This document shows, in pieces, positions 53,907-63,648 of a DNA stretch of 64,000 nt; within the stretch, counting starts at the first letter, position 1, and each line of letters opens with the position of its first letter. Made by a program: the position numbers and the translations under genes. Under the pieces are notes generated by a model that ran no database searches, was not told the DNA's origin, and worked only from the letters and a program-made list of their open reading frames with translations. This DNA is from Vibrio navarrensis (lineage in GTDB: Bacteria; Pseudomonadota; Gammaproteobacteria; Enterobacterales; Vibrionaceae), in assembly GCF_015767675.1 (NCBI RefSeq), contig NZ_CP065218.1, forward strand, positions 62,001 to 126,000, written 5' to 3'.

Positions 53907-55541
53907 ATGTTGTTAGAACGGATCGAAGTTGCTGGCTTTCGTGGTATCAAACGGTTATCCCTTGCGTTTGATGAATTAACCACTTTAATTGGCGAAAATA
54001 CCTGGGGTAAATCGTCTCTGTTGGATGCCTTGTCGGTGGTCCTGCCTCCTAATGGCGTGCCATACCAATTTCAGATGTCCGATTTTCATGTCGACTACTC
54101 CATTTCTCATCCACAAACGCAGCATCTACAAATTGTGCTCTGTTTTCGTTCTACCGACAGACACGAAAACAAAGCGGGCCGTTACCGACGATTGAAACCG
54201 GTTTGGTGCAGAGATGACAACGGCGATCACCGTATTTTTTACCGTATCAGCGCGTCGCGTAACGGCTACGACATTTCGACCAGTTACGCCTTTTTGAATC
54301 TTGATGGTTCGACCAAAAGCCTTCACCATTCGGAAAAAATTGCCCAAGAGCTAATGTCATTGCACCCGGTGATTCGCCTGCGTGACTCTCGCCAGTTTCC
54401 TGAACTACCAGGCTCAACAGCCAACGGTAAAAATGCACGGATTGAAAAACGTATCGACAATACCTGCCGCAGGCTGATGGCCATTCCTGGCCATGTGAAC
54501 AAGGGGGAAATGCGCAGCAGTTTAAAATCAATGCATTCTCTGATTGAACATTACTTCTCTTTCAAAAGTGTCAGTAAAAATGACCCGCGCAAACCACGCG
54601 ATGGCCTGTTCTACAATTCAACCTCTTCTGAAAAAAACCTTAGCCAATTTATTGAAGAGACGAACAACAAACAGACCAGACTCCTTTTGATGGGCTTGCT
54701 AAACGCCTATCTACAAGCTAAAGGTCCGGGCGATTTACGCCGTTGTGCAAGGCCGATTTTGATCATTGAAGATCCTGAAGGTCGTCTGCATCCCACACAT
54801 CTCGCTCGCGCTTGGAGCTTGCTGCAAATGTTGCCCATGCAGAAGATTCTCACCACCAACAGTGGCGCGCTGCTGGGTTCTGTGCCACTGGCCTCGCTTC
54901 GCCGCTTAATTCGTCAATCGGATCGCACCATCGCTAAATCGATTCAGTCGCACCGCTTTAGCGTCGATGAGTTGCGCAAGATTGGTTTTCACATTCGCTT
55001 TCACCGCTCTGGAGCGCTGTTTGCCCGTTGCTGGTTGTTGGTAGAAGGAGAAACCGAGGTATGGCTGTTTAACGAGCTGGCCAATCAATGCGGCTATAAT
55101 CTGGCCGCGGAGGGAGTACAGATCATCGAGTTCGCACAGTCTGGCTTACGTTCTTTGATCAAAGTGGCTAAAGCATTTGGCATCGATTGGCATGTTGTCA
55201 CCGATGGCGACGCCGCAGGGAAAAAATACGCAACAACCGTGCGTTCGATGCTCGGCCACGACCAAGCACGCCATCGCTTAACCGAATTACCCGATCACGA
55301 CATTGAGCATTTTCTATATAATCATGGCTTTGATAAGTTCTTTAGGGACCTTATCAAAATTCCTTATGAACATCCGATCCCGGCGAAAAAAGTCGTCACG
55401 CGTGTATTGAAGAAACACGCTAAGCCCGATTTGGCGCTGGCGATTGTTTCTCACTGTGAGCTCAATGGCGTGGAATGTATCCCGGTGTTGCTGCGTTGGA
55501 CACTGAAACGCGTGGTAACGATGGCCAATGGCAACACCTAG
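53907..55541 (+). CDS. ybjD: OLD-family ATP-dependent endonuclease (YbjD-like)
   Basis: This is a 544-residue protein from the ATG at 53907 (AGGAGG 7 bases before). The N-terminal ABC-type ATPase (LERIEVAGFRGIKRLSLAFDE, Walker A GENTWGKSSLL; Walker B ILIIEDPEGRLHP) is followed by a Toprim domain (LLVEGETEVWLFNELA and VTDGDAAGKK). The layout is that of DUF2813/YbjD class 2 OLD proteins. It has no partner UvrD-like gene, so it is not a Gabija pair; its physiological role is unclear. Confidence 0.85.
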   Translation: MLLERIEVAGFRGIKRLSLAFDELTTLIGENTWGKSSLLDALSVVLPPNGVPYQFQMSDFHVDYSISHPQTQHLQIVLCFRSTDRHENKAGRYRRLKPVWCRDDNGDHRIFYRISASRNGYDISTSYAFLNLDGSTKSLHHSEKIAQELMSLHPVIRLRDSRQFPELPGSTANGKNARIEKRIDNTCRRLMAIPGHVNKGEMRSSLKSMHSLIEHYFSFKSVSKNDPRKPRDGLFYNSTSSEKNLSQFIEETNNKQTRLLLMGLLNAYLQAKGPGDLRRCARPILIIEDPEGRLHPTHLARAWSLLQMLPMQKILTTNSGALLGSVPLASLRRLIRQSDRTIAKSIQSHRFSVDELRKIGFHIRFHRSGALFARCWLLVEGETEVWLFNELANQCGYNLAAEGVQIIEFAQSGLRSLIKVAKAFGIDWHVVTDGDAAGKKYATTVRSMLGHDQARHRLTELPDHDIEHFLYNHGFDKFFRDLIKIPYEHPIPAKKVVTRVLKKHAKPDLALAIVSHCELNGVECIPVLLRWTLKRVVTMANGNT

Positions 55542-55636
55542 TTGCATGAAGAGATACCAATACATTTCAAATAAACATCAATGCGAATGATGACACATAT
55601 CAACTTGGCTGCATCTCCCATCCAAAACACCGAAGA

Positions 55637-55666
55637 GAAAAAAAGCGCATCTGAAAAGATGCGCTT
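55637..55666 (-). terminator. terminator of the DUF1097 gene
   Basis: Stem AAGCGCATCT/AGATGCGCTT (55643-55652, 55657-55666); the leftward strand continues into a T-run. Confidence 0.75.
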
Positions 55667-55750
55667 GTATCAAGTATCATATTGACTGATAGAAAGTATA
55701 AAGCGGGATTAAACTCTACACAGGGATACAAATAGATCGGGGGGTCTACC

Positions 55751-56224
55751 TCACGCTTGCCTTGCAAGTGATGTAGTGACTGATTTCTGGTGAAGCCACA
55801 GGCCAGATGTTTTCATCAGGTAACCAAAGACGCCGCCCAACAACAGTGAAGGGACAACCAACTGCCAGTTACCATCCGCAGCAAATGTTGCACACGAACC
55901 GATGAACGTTCCGGGAATGTAAGCCAACCAAGTTTGTTTCGCTTGAATACACATAAGAAACGCCACTACAGCGGTTATCACATAGCCAAGAATCTCAAGG
56001 CCAGCGAATGTCGAACCGTAGATGATCACCATCGCCCAAAACACACCTGTCATATTGGTGAGCAAGCTTTCAATCAAGCCCTTAACACCAGCGTTAGGCG
56101 AGGCAAAATAGCTGGTGCATCCTAAGAAGCCAGCCCAAGATAAAAGCCCAAACGAGATGGCAATCCATCCCCAAATGCCAGACAGAATGCCTGTTGTCAG
56201 CGAAATAGCGACTAATGTACTCAT
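55751..56224 (-). CDS. DUF1097-family inner-membrane protein
   Basis: This is a 157-residue protein with four to five transmembrane helices. SWAGFLGCTSYFASPNAGVKGLIESLLTNMTGVFWA and IPGTFIGSCATFAADGNWQLVVPSLLLGGVFGYL match the DUF1097 (YcdZ) pattern. Function unknown. Its own terminator lies downstream. Confidence 0.75.
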   Translation of the reverse strand: MSTLVAISLTTGILSGIWGWIAISFGLLSWAGFLGCTSYFASPNAGVKGLIESLLTNMTGVFWAMVIIYGSTFAGLEILGYVITAVVAFLMCIQAKQTWLAYIPGTFIGSCATFAADGNWQLVVPSLLLGGVFGYLMKTSGLWLHQKSVTTSLARQA

Positions 56225-56437
56225 AGTATTCTCGACCCAAACCGGTGAGTAACTGCATCTGCATACTCACAACTCAATCAGGCAACAATACTAAGTGAAA
56301 CGCCTTCACCCTCTAGTGATAATGATCACAATAGGAAATAATAGTTTTCACTTATTGCATTGATAATTTGACGCAACCGATAAATCAACAGATTTAGGTA
56401 TGATTGTTTTGAGTCTAAAAACTGAACTGTACTCTGC

Positions 56438-57397
56438 TTACAACACCGTTGGACGCCCTTTCATCATACGTAGCCCCTCCCTCTTGATGCACTCAAGCAA
56501 AGGATTTTCTGCCATATCTGCGCGCCAGATGAAGGACAAGGTCCGTTCCATACTGAGCTCAGGCACATTCAGCGCAACCAGACGCCCCGCTTCGATGTGA
56601 CGCTCAACGTCTAAATACGGCAAGCACGTCAGATATGAGCCATTTTCCACCAAACTTCTCAGCACTGGGACGTGTTCATACTCACGCCACACATCCAAGT
56701 CTTCCACCAAATGATGAATGGAACTATCAAAAACTTTGCGAGTGCCCGAACCATGCTCACGCAATACCCAGCGGGCCTGTTCAAGCTGCGCTAAACTGAC
56801 CGTGTCACGTTTGGCAAAAGGATGGTTGGCCGAAGCAACCACCGTTAGGTGATCGCGGCACCAGACTTCCTGATTGAGCCGATTGTCATCACAGCGCCCT
56901 TCAATGATGCCGAGGTCATAGCGGTAATCCAGCACGCCCTCAATCACCCCTTTGGTACTTTTGACCCCAAGAGAAATGCGCATCTCTGGAAAGTCGTTAT
57001 CAATAATACTGATGAGATCGGGAACCAAGTGTTCCGCTGGGGTCTGACTCGCGCCAAGTCGGATTTCACCACTGAGCAAATGCTGCTCATAAAACCCCAT
57101 TTCGATTTGCTGCGCGTCTTGCAACAATCGTTTCGCTTTCGGCCGAAGCCACATTCCCCAATGTGTCAAAGCCATCTGCTTACCTTGGCGCTCAAACAGC
57201 GGGCGCCCAAGCATTTTCTCCAGTTGAGCTAACGACATACTCGTTGCCGATTGGGTGAGTGCCAATTTGTCCGCCGCCTGACTGACACTGCCAGAATCGG
57301 CAACGGCATCAAATACTGCCAACTGTTTTAACGAATAGCGCAAAATTTCCTCCCTAAATTCAAGCGTCTCATCAAATTGATGAGCAATGGGTTTCAT
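56438..57397 (-). CDS. LysR-type regulator divergent to the FocA-CBS gene
   Basis: This is a 319-residue LysR protein. Winged HTH about 20-85 (LRYSLKQLAVFDAVADSGSVSQAADKLALTQSATSMSLAQLEKMLG), then the effector domain. The first 18 residues are an unusual extension, so the true start may be downstream. It is divergent from the transporter gene by 208 bp, and control of that gene is inferred. Confidence 0.8.
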   Translation of the reverse strand: MKPIAHQFDETLEFREEILRYSLKQLAVFDAVADSGSVSQAADKLALTQSATSMSLAQLEKMLGRPLFERQGKQMALTHWGMWLRPKAKRLLQDAQQIEMGFYEQHLLSGEIRLGASQTPAEHLVPDLISIIDNDFPEMRISLGVKSTKGVIEGVLDYRYDLGIIEGRCDDNRLNQEVWCRDHLTVVASANHPFAKRDTVSLAQLEQARWVLREHGSGTRKVFDSSIHHLVEDLDVWREYEHVPVLRSLVENGSYLTCLPYLDVERHIEAGRLVALNVPELSMERTLSFIWRADMAENPLLECIKREGLRMMKGRPTVL

Positions 57398-57579
57398 TTT
57401 ACGCTTCTCTTTTTACATATCAAAGAATTTGATGAGCTTTCTAAAAATTATCAATTTTACCTCTAGATAACCGCCCCTTAATCTGATTGTGCGGTTCGGG
57501 AACACCGCACTCACTAACAACGTCAGGGCTTATAACTTAAGGCTTGGATTAACAAATATAAATGAGCTAAGGAGCAACA

Positions 57580-57624
57580 ATGAATTCAGAAAAAAGGAGT
57601 CGATATGTCAGTGGCTACCTCTGA
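57580..57624 (+). other. 14-codon upstream reading frame overlapping focA start
   Basis: The peptide MNSEKRSRYVSGYL begins with an ATG preceded by AAGGAG (5-base spacing), a better-placed ribosome site than average. It is out of frame with the transporter and overlaps its first 20 bases, with the transporter's own ribosome site inside it. It may act in translational coupling. Confidence 0.4.
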
Positions 57625-59056
57625 AAACACACAATACTTTTCACCAAAAGAGATGATGGCAGAAGCAGAGAAATTCGCACTCAGCAAGGCGAATAAAACC
57701 AGCGCCATGACACTTGGGCTCGCCATTATGGCTGGTGCATTTATCGGCTTGGCGTTTCTTTTCTATATCACAGTAACAACGGGGAGCAGCAGTGCGGGCT
57801 GGGGATTAAGCCGCCTGGCTGGCGGGCTCGCATTCAGCATGGGGCTTATTCTGATTGTCATCTGCGGCGGGGAGCTATTCACCAGTTCGGTTCTATCAAG
57901 CATCTCTTGGGCAAATCGACAGATCAGCTTTGGCAAAATGCTCTCTATTTGGGGAAAAGTGTATGTCGGCAACTTTATCGGCGCGATGTTCTTGCTGCTG
58001 CTGGTGACCTCTGCCGGGCTGTATCAAATGGATGGTGGTCAATGGGGATTGAATGCACTCAATATTGCCCAGCACAAACTGCACCACACCACGGTTGAAG
58101 CATTTTCGTTAGGTATCTTATGTAACCTGTTGGTCTGCTTGGCAATTTGGCTGACATTTAGCTCCGCTAACGCGATGACAAAAGCCACAATGACCATGTT
58201 ACCCGTGGCCATGTTTGTCAGCAGCGGCTTTGAGCACTGTGTGGCGAACATGTTTATGGTACCGCTTGGAATAGTCATCGCCAACTTTGCACCGGACGCG
58301 TTTTGGTCGCAAATCGGTGTATCGGCAAGCCACTATACCGATCTCAACATTGGCCACTTTATCACGGCGAATCTCATCCCGGTAACGCTTGGCAACATCG
58401 TCGGTGGCGCGGTACTGGTCGGGTTAGCAAACTGGTGCCTCTATCGCCGCCCATCACTGAAGGCGGCCAACATCAGCACAATTACACAAACAAAAAATAT
58501 TACGTCAGTTAAGGAATTTACTATGAAAAACGCTTATATCGTCAAGGACATCATGAATAACGCGCCCGTGGTACTAGGGGTTGAAATGCCGATTGCCACT
58601 GCACTCGACACCTTGTTAGACAATCAACTGGTCAGTGCTCCAGTGGTCGATATCGAAGGCCGTTTGGTCGGTTTCCTCTCCGCTCACGATGTGATGGTCG
58701 ACCTATGGTGTCAAGATTATATTCCCAATGCCGAGCAGAAGGTGGTGGATCTGATGAGCCGTGATGTGATTGCAATTGATATCAATGACCGCTTAGTCGA
58801 CGTGGTGGAGTTTCTTTGTATTGATAAGGAGCAGCTTTATCCGACCAGCAGTATGGGCATCGCCACCCGCATGACGTCTCTCTCTTTGGAAGAGCGCGCG
58901 AAAAGTATGAAAGTGAGCAAGCCACATGTCTTGCCCGTGCTGGAAAATGGCAAACTCGCTGGCGTGGTCTCGCGCAAAGAAGTACTTGCGGCGCTACGAC
59001 CAATCTACGGCGAGCGACTAAACCTGGTGATGTCTCGCGAATTAGAAAGAGCTTAA
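57605..59056 (+). CDS. FocA/NirC-type formate-nitrite transporter fused to CBS pair
   Basis: This is a 483-residue protein. Six helices of the formate/nitrite channel (30-285), with ICGGELFTSSVL and CNLLVCLAIWLTFSS loops and the conserved His region HCVANMFMVPLGI, are followed by a linker (286-306) and two CBS domains (310-475). CBS pairs bind adenine nucleotides, so a gated channel is likely. An in-frame internal ATG at 58523 (M307), with AAGGA 8 bases before, could also yield a separate 177-residue CBS protein. Confidence 0.8.
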   Translation: MSVATSENTQYFSPKEMMAEAEKFALSKANKTSAMTLGLAIMAGAFIGLAFLFYITVTTGSSSAGWGLSRLAGGLAFSMGLILIVICGGELFTSSVLSSISWANRQISFGKMLSIWGKVYVGNFIGAMFLLLLVTSAGLYQMDGGQWGLNALNIAQHKLHHTTVEAFSLGILCNLLVCLAIWLTFSSANAMTKATMTMLPVAMFVSSGFEHCVANMFMVPLGIVIANFAPDAFWSQIGVSASHYTDLNIGHFITANLIPVTLGNIVGGAVLVGLANWCLYRRPSLKAANISTITQTKNITSVKEFTMKNAYIVKDIMNNAPVVLGVEMPIATALDTLLDNQLVSAPVVDIEGRLVGFLSAHDVMVDLWCQDYIPNAEQKVVDLMSRDVIAIDINDRLVDVVEFLCIDKEQLYPTSSMGIATRMTSLSLEERAKSMKVSKPHVLPVLENGKLAGVVSRKEVLAALRPIYGERLNLVMSRELERA

Positions 59057-59071
59057 TACGCTCTCTAATAC

Positions 59072-59106
59072 AGCAAAGCCTCCGAGATGGAGGCTTTGCT
59101 TTTTGT
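59072..59106 (+). terminator. terminator of the FocA-CBS gene
   Basis: Stem AGCAAAGCCTCC/GGAGGCTTTGCT (59072-59083, 59089-59100) followed by TTTTTG. Confidence 0.85.
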
Positions 59107-59117
59107 TGAATCAAACC

Positions 59118-59687
59118 TTACTTTTTGATCCCTTCAACATGCAATTCCATGTCCACGTAGCTAGACGCGCCCATGACCGCGATATTGAAATCGGCCAATT
59201 CTAAGCGAGTTTCACCGGTAAAACCAACACGCTCACCGCCCCATGGATCTTTACCTGCACCCACAAACTCTGCGGCAATCGTGATAGGTTTAGTGACACC
59301 GTGTAGCGTCAAGTCACCCATAACATCCAGTTTACCATTGCCTTTGTCCACCACTTTGGTACTGGTGAACGTCGCTGAATCAAATTTACCCGCATCGATG
59401 AAATCGCTGCTGCGGATATGCTTGTCACGCTCTGCATGATTAGAATCTAGGCTGCGAGTGTCAACGACAACCTGCACTTTAGAAGCGGCGATATTGTTTT
59501 GATCGTAGCTCAACTCACCAGAAAACTTATTGAAACGCCCTTTGATAAAACTATAACCCAAATGGCTAACTTTGAAGTTAACTGACGCGTGTGCCCCTTT
59601 TGTATCAATCACATAATCCGCCGCGTTGGCAGTAAATGGCAGTGCCATCGCAAACGCAAGCCCTGTAGCAAGCAGTGATTTTTTCAT
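59118..59687 (-). CDS. YceI-family periplasmic protein
   Basis: This is a 189-residue protein from the ATG at 59687 (AGGAGC 7 bases before). The signal peptide ends ANAAD; YVIDTKGAHASVNFKVSHLGYSFIKGRFNKFSGEL and DLTLHGVTKPITI are the YceI lipocalin-like signature. Members bind isoprenoid lipids. It overlaps the cytochrome b561 gene by 4 bp; the same pair occurs in E. coli (yceJ-yceI). Confidence 0.9.
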   Translation of the reverse strand: MKKSLLATGLAFAMALPFTANAADYVIDTKGAHASVNFKVSHLGYSFIKGRFNKFSGELSYDQNNIAASKVQVVVDTRSLDSNHAERDKHIRSSDFIDAGKFDSATFTSTKVVDKGNGKLDVMGDLTLHGVTKPITIAAEFVGAGKDPWGGERVGFTGETRLELADFNIAVMGASSYVDMELHVEGIKK

Positions 59688-60226
59688 TTTGAAGCTCCTA
59701 TCATTTTTCTTAACGTATTGTCCTTGTTGACAAAGTGATGTTTTAAGGCAGCAAGCGCGTGAAGTGCCGCTAAACCGATCAGCAGCCAAGCTGCGTAGAA
59801 ATGGACCGTACCGGCGATGTCTGACTGGTTTGCAAACAACTCACCCAAACTCGGCACAGTAAACCAACCGAACACTTCAATCCCACGGCCATCAGAGGTG
59901 GAGATGAGATAACCTGATATGAAAATCACCATCATCAGAAGATAAATCGAATGATGGGCCGCTTTAGCTGCCGCAATTTCCAGCTTAGAACCTTCTATTT
60001 TTGGAGAAGCGGTAAGTGCTTTCCATAGCAGTCTAAACACAGTGACGAGCAACAGAAGAATGCCAACTGAACGATGCCAGTCTGGTGCAGTTTTGTACCA
60101 TTCACTGTAGTAAGAAAGATCGACCATCCATAAACCGACAGCAAACATGGCGACAATCACCACCGCCGAAAGCCAGTGTAAGATCCGAGCCACCGCATTG
60201 TATTGTGTTACCTGAGTTTCCTTCAT
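59684..60226 (-). CDS. cytochrome b561-family membrane protein
   Basis: This is a 180-residue protein with four transmembrane helices. Haem-ligand histidines are visible in NAVARILHWLSAVVIVAMF, APDWHRSVGILLLLVTVFRLLW, AHHSIYLLMMVIFISGYL and VHFYAAWLLIGLAALHALAAL. Start chosen at MKETQVTQYNAVARILHW. It is a YceJ-like electron carrier co-transcribed with YceI. Confidence 0.85.
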   Translation of the reverse strand: MKETQVTQYNAVARILHWLSAVVIVAMFAVGLWMVDLSYYSEWYKTAPDWHRSVGILLLLVTVFRLLWKALTASPKIEGSKLEIAAAKAAHHSIYLLMMVIFISGYLISTSDGRGIEVFGWFTVPSLGELFANQSDIAGTVHFYAAWLLIGLAALHALAALKHHFVNKDNTLRKMIGASK

Positions 60227-60637
60227 GTGTAGATCACCACCCATTGCGAAATAGTTAATAAGCATAAGTCTCGGACTTAATATAACTTTTTAAACAAACT
60301 AAACGAAATTATTTACCAACTTTTACCCATCAGCGACCTAGCCAGATGAATCAACTTGTTCGAAAATTTCGAAGGAACTTCAAACACCTGAGAATAGGTC
60401 ATTTTTATACAAGTACATTGTGAGATACATAGCTCTTTCCATTTGATTTATCGATAGTTTTTTCAATAGGGGCCAGATAACACAGTTGCATAGGATGACA
60501 GGTAAGAGGAGTTAACACTATGTTAAAAGGCGCAAAAATATGATGTTTTGATCAAGAACTTGTAAGCAAATGTTAGTTGGAGAAAATCAAACATGCTAAC
60601 CTCACCCGCCGTGAAACGTATTTGATAGGGAAATGAC
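60227..60637. other. 411-bp gene-free region
   Basis: This includes the cytochrome promoter side. A 15-bp perfect palindrome, TTCGAAA-A-TTTCGAA, lies at 60359-60373. A seven-codon frame MLKGAKI (about 60521) follows AGAGGAG. Nothing else was recognised. Confidence 0.35.
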
Positions 60638-61273
60638 TTGCTACTCGATTTGGTTATAAAAAGCGTCAATAACTTTCAGGATGATTGTTTGAAGCTTTGC
60701 GAGAAACACTATCCAGCAGTGCATAATCACGGGATGAATGAGCATCATCTCGCTTTGGCGTTTGCGCGTCGCATGCAAAACACCCTCCGACTGTTTAACC
60801 ATGAGAGTGTGATTGAAGCGTTGGAAACCGTTGAGCAGCCCGATCTCCCCCATCAGTACCGAATCTCGTCGGATATCGGCACAGTGTGGGTGCTGTCGCA
60901 TCACATGATCAGCGCGGGAAAAACATGTCGCGACAATCTATTGGCGTCCATCACCGAGTGGCAAAGTGAATATGGTTATGCTATCCAACCAAACGATCTG
61001 CTGTTTTTGGTAGGCGATCATTGGATAAGCCGCAGTAAAACCAGCCGTGAACTGCTCTATTGGTGGATGGGTTCATTGCCAGATCAAGTCACTGAGTACA
61101 GTGAACAAGGCATCTCTCTCTACACCTGTGATTCCCAGTTCACCCAAAGTCTAGAAGGGCGTTTTAACATTTCGCCCTGTTACCTTAAGTTTGGCCACCC
61201 GTTACGCCGTACAAAGAACCAACAAATGGTACGCAAATATATTCAGTTTTATGCGGTTTTACAGTGGCATTAA
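60638..61273 (+). CDS. uncharacterised 211-residue protein
   Basis: This is a soluble protein that starts with TTG at 60638 (GGGAAA upstream). It has mixed alpha/beta content; HNHGMNEHHLALAFARRMQNTLRLF contains a histidine cluster, and WWMGSLPDQVTEYSEQGISLYTCD follows. No enzyme motif or membrane segment is seen. It precedes the EAL gene by 262 bp on the same strand, but a separate promoter for the latter is likely. Confidence 0.6.
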   Translation: MLLDLVIKSVNNFQDDCLKLCEKHYPAVHNHGMNEHHLALAFARRMQNTLRLFNHESVIEALETVEQPDLPHQYRISSDIGTVWVLSHHMISAGKTCRDNLLASITEWQSEYGYAIQPNDLLFLVGDHWISRSKTSRELLYWWMGSLPDQVTEYSEQGISLYTCDSQFTQSLEGRFNISPCYLKFGHPLRRTKNQQMVRKYIQFYAVLQWH

Positions 61274-61535
61274 ACCATATAAAACTGAGAGCACATCCGT
61301 TACACAACCGAGGTAAAATAAAGAAACTGCACGAATATCAAGGACGACAACAAAGTTTGACCTGCTTCGATAATCCTTGAGTAAAACCACAAGGGGGCTT
61401 GCTAAGTCTAAAACCTGTGGGGTAGAAAGAACGAGGGCGCAAAACCCGCTAGCATATTTTACGTTGTATTTTTGACAACTTTATTAATTTTGGGTGAGCC
61501 AGTTTCACCATATTGAATTTTGAGCCTTAATTAGA

Positions 61536-62339
61536 ATGAATACGCTAACAGCAGAAAGACTGGATGAATACATTTACACCGCGTGTGATGGACAGTTCGT
61601 TGCTCACTACAAAGATATGACTTTGCGCAGTGTTTTTCAGCCGATCTACAAGAAAGACATGACTTTGGTCGGTTTGGAAGCCTTAGTACGAATAGACTGC
61701 GCTGACGGTAGTACAATCAGGCCTGATCTCTTCTTTCATTGCGATGATGTGTCGCCAACTGACAGGCTCAATGTCGAAAGACTGAGCCGCATTATTCATA
61801 TCCGCAACTTTGCCCTTTCCCGCTACAGAGATAAACATCTGTTTTTGAACGTGCTGCCGCATGCCATTGAACGACTGGCCAATGAAGAGCTCAGTTACAA
61901 CTTTCTACTAAGGACAATCCAAGAGGCAAACTTACGACCCAGTCAAATTGTCATGGAACTGATTGAAGTGCACGTTAACTGTGAGCAAGAGCTGCAATTT
62001 GCCACTCGGTCGCTCAGTCGTAATGGTTTTATGTGGGCAATTGATGACTTTGGCGTAGAAGCGTCGACGCATGAGCGAACTAGGAACATTCTGCCCAACA
62101 TCATCAAACTCGATCGCTCTTTACTACAAAGATACGAGCAAGGTGAGACGGCATTGCTTCTGGCAGCGCTTGAATTTGCTGATGAAATGAATTCGATGAC
62201 AGTGATCGAAGGGATTGAAACTGAGCATCAGCTCGCTTTGATGAAGTTGCTCAATTTGGACATGTACCAGGGTTACCTGCTTGCCATGCCCAAATCGTTA
62301 TCGGAAGAGCATCTGTTCAGCGCGGTTTGTTACGCTTAA
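61536..62339 (+). CDS. stand-alone EAL-domain c-di-GMP phosphodiesterase
   Basis: This is a 267-residue protein, a single EAL domain (25-260) of the PdeH (YhjH) type. The catalytic set is intact: EALVRID, FLNVLPHAI, ELIEV, AIDDFG, IKLDRSLL, VIEGIET and YQGYLLA. It should degrade c-di-GMP in the cytoplasm and favour motility. Its stop codon directly abuts the rhlE stop on the other strand. Confidence 0.85.
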   Translation: MNTLTAERLDEYIYTACDGQFVAHYKDMTLRSVFQPIYKKDMTLVGLEALVRIDCADGSTIRPDLFFHCDDVSPTDRLNVERLSRIIHIRNFALSRYRDKHLFLNVLPHAIERLANEELSYNFLLRTIQEANLRPSQIVMELIEVHVNCEQELQFATRSLSRNGFMWAIDDFGVEASTHERTRNILPNIIKLDRSLLQRYEQGETALLLAALEFADEMNSMTVIEGIETEHQLALMKLLNLDMYQGYLLAMPKSLSEEHLFSAVCYA

Positions 62340-63602
62340 TCAGTTTTTCTTTCCGCGCCCTTGGTGAATTTTCAGCTTTGCCTTCAGTTTACGCTTGTCG
62401 GCCGAACGGCTTTTACGTTGGCCTGTTGCATTGTTATCAATAAAAGTGCTGGCAGGACTTGGCTCAAAGCCGGCTAACCACTCTTGCGGCAGACGTTGAT
62501 CAAGTAAATTCTCAATCGCTGTCAGCAAATACTCTTCGTCGTGGGACATAAAAGAGACAGCTAAGCCACTTTGCCCTGCGCGTCCGGTACGGCCAATGCG
62601 GTGCACATAATCTTCCGCTTTGTATGGCAGGTCATAGTTAATAACTTGCTCAAGCTGAGCGATATCCAGCCCACGCGCGGCAACATCTGTAGCAATCAAG
62701 GCTCTCACTTTACCGCTTTTAAAATCATCCAACGCTTTCTGACGTGCGCCTTGCGCTTTATCCCCGTTTATCGAAGCTGCTTTAATGCCATCAAGTTTCA
62801 GTTCATTGACCAATTGATCACTGCCCTGCTTAGTTTTGGTAAACACCAATACCTGCTGCCAGTTGCGTGAACCGATCAAATACGCCAACAGTTCACTTTT
62901 GCGCTTTTTATCCACCGGATAAACCATCTGCCGCACTTTCTCAGCAGTGCTGTTTGCCGCCGCGACTTGGATCTCTACCGGCTCTTTCATCAAGCGATAG
63001 GCCAAGGCTTTAATTCGAGTGTCAAATGTTGCGGAAAACAGCAGGGTTTGTCTTGCTTCTGGCATACGCTTTAAAATTCGCTGAATATCCGGCAAGAAGC
63101 CCATGTCCAACATGCGATCGGCTTCATCGAGCACCAACAAGTGCGCGTTAACTAAAGTGGTTTTTCTGGTAAACAGGTGATCAAGCAGACGTCCTGGGGT
63201 CGCGATCAAGATGTCTACGCCATTGGCTAAGTTCTTCACTTGAACATTGATGCTGGTGCCACCGTAAACAGTAACGATTTTTAACGAGGTGTGCTTGGCG
63301 TATTGACTCAAATTGTCGAATACCTGCTGCGCCAATTCACGGGTAGGCACAACCACCAGCGCTCTTGGCGTTGCTCTTTCTTCTTTAGTATCCACATGAT
63401 TGGCTAACAACATTTGGATAAGCGGTAAACCATACGCGGCGGTTTTACCTGTCCCAGTTTGTGCCCCAGCCAACACATCTCTGCCAGCAAGGACAGGCGG
63501 AATCGCTTGCTGCTGCACGGGTGTCGGTGTTGAAAAACCAAGTTCAGATAAAGTGTCGCTCAACGCTGGTTCTAAACCGAGTTCAATAAATTTCGCTGTC
63601 AT
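62340..63602 (-). CDS. rhlE: DEAD-box RNA helicase RhlE
   Basis: This is a 420-residue helicase. Q motif FSTPTPVQQQAIPPVLAGRDVL, Walker A AQTGTGKT, motif DEAD in LVLDEADRMLDMGFLPD, SAT, and HRIGRTGRAG are all present. The C-terminus is lysine- and arginine-rich (RKSRSADKRKLKAKLK). The profile fits RhlE, which remodels ribosomal RNA and degradosome substrates. ATG at 63602. Confidence 0.9.
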   Translation of the reverse strand: MTAKFIELGLEPALSDTLSELGFSTPTPVQQQAIPPVLAGRDVLAGAQTGTGKTAAYGLPLIQMLLANHVDTKEERATPRALVVVPTRELAQQVFDNLSQYAKHTSLKIVTVYGGTSINVQVKNLANGVDILIATPGRLLDHLFTRKTTLVNAHLLVLDEADRMLDMGFLPDIQRILKRMPEARQTLLFSATFDTRIKALAYRLMKEPVEIQVAAANSTAEKVRQMVYPVDKKRKSELLAYLIGSRNWQQVLVFTKTKQGSDQLVNELKLDGIKAASINGDKAQGARQKALDDFKSGKVRALIATDVAARGLDIAQLEQVINYDLPYKAEDYVHRIGRTGRAGQSGLAVSFMSHDEEYLLTAIENLLDQRLPQEWLAGFEPSPASTFIDNNATGQRKSRSADKRKLKAKLKIHQGRGKKN

Positions 63603-63648
63603 GGGGCCCCCGTAAAAATGAGCGCGGATTTTATCAGAGCTAAGATGA

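Noticed and set aside
53907..55541. Gabija-type or other OLD-based phage defence system
   Set aside because: No UvrD-like or reverse-transcriptase partner is adjacent, and the protein matches the widespread chromosomal YbjD type.
61380..61470. GGGCGCAAAACCC-like string upstream of the EAL gene, considered as a c-di-GMP (GEMM-I) riboswitch
   Set aside because: Only a fragment resembles the GGGACGCAAAGCC block; the preceding CACAGGGCAAACC segment and the tetraloop-receptor arrangement are missing.
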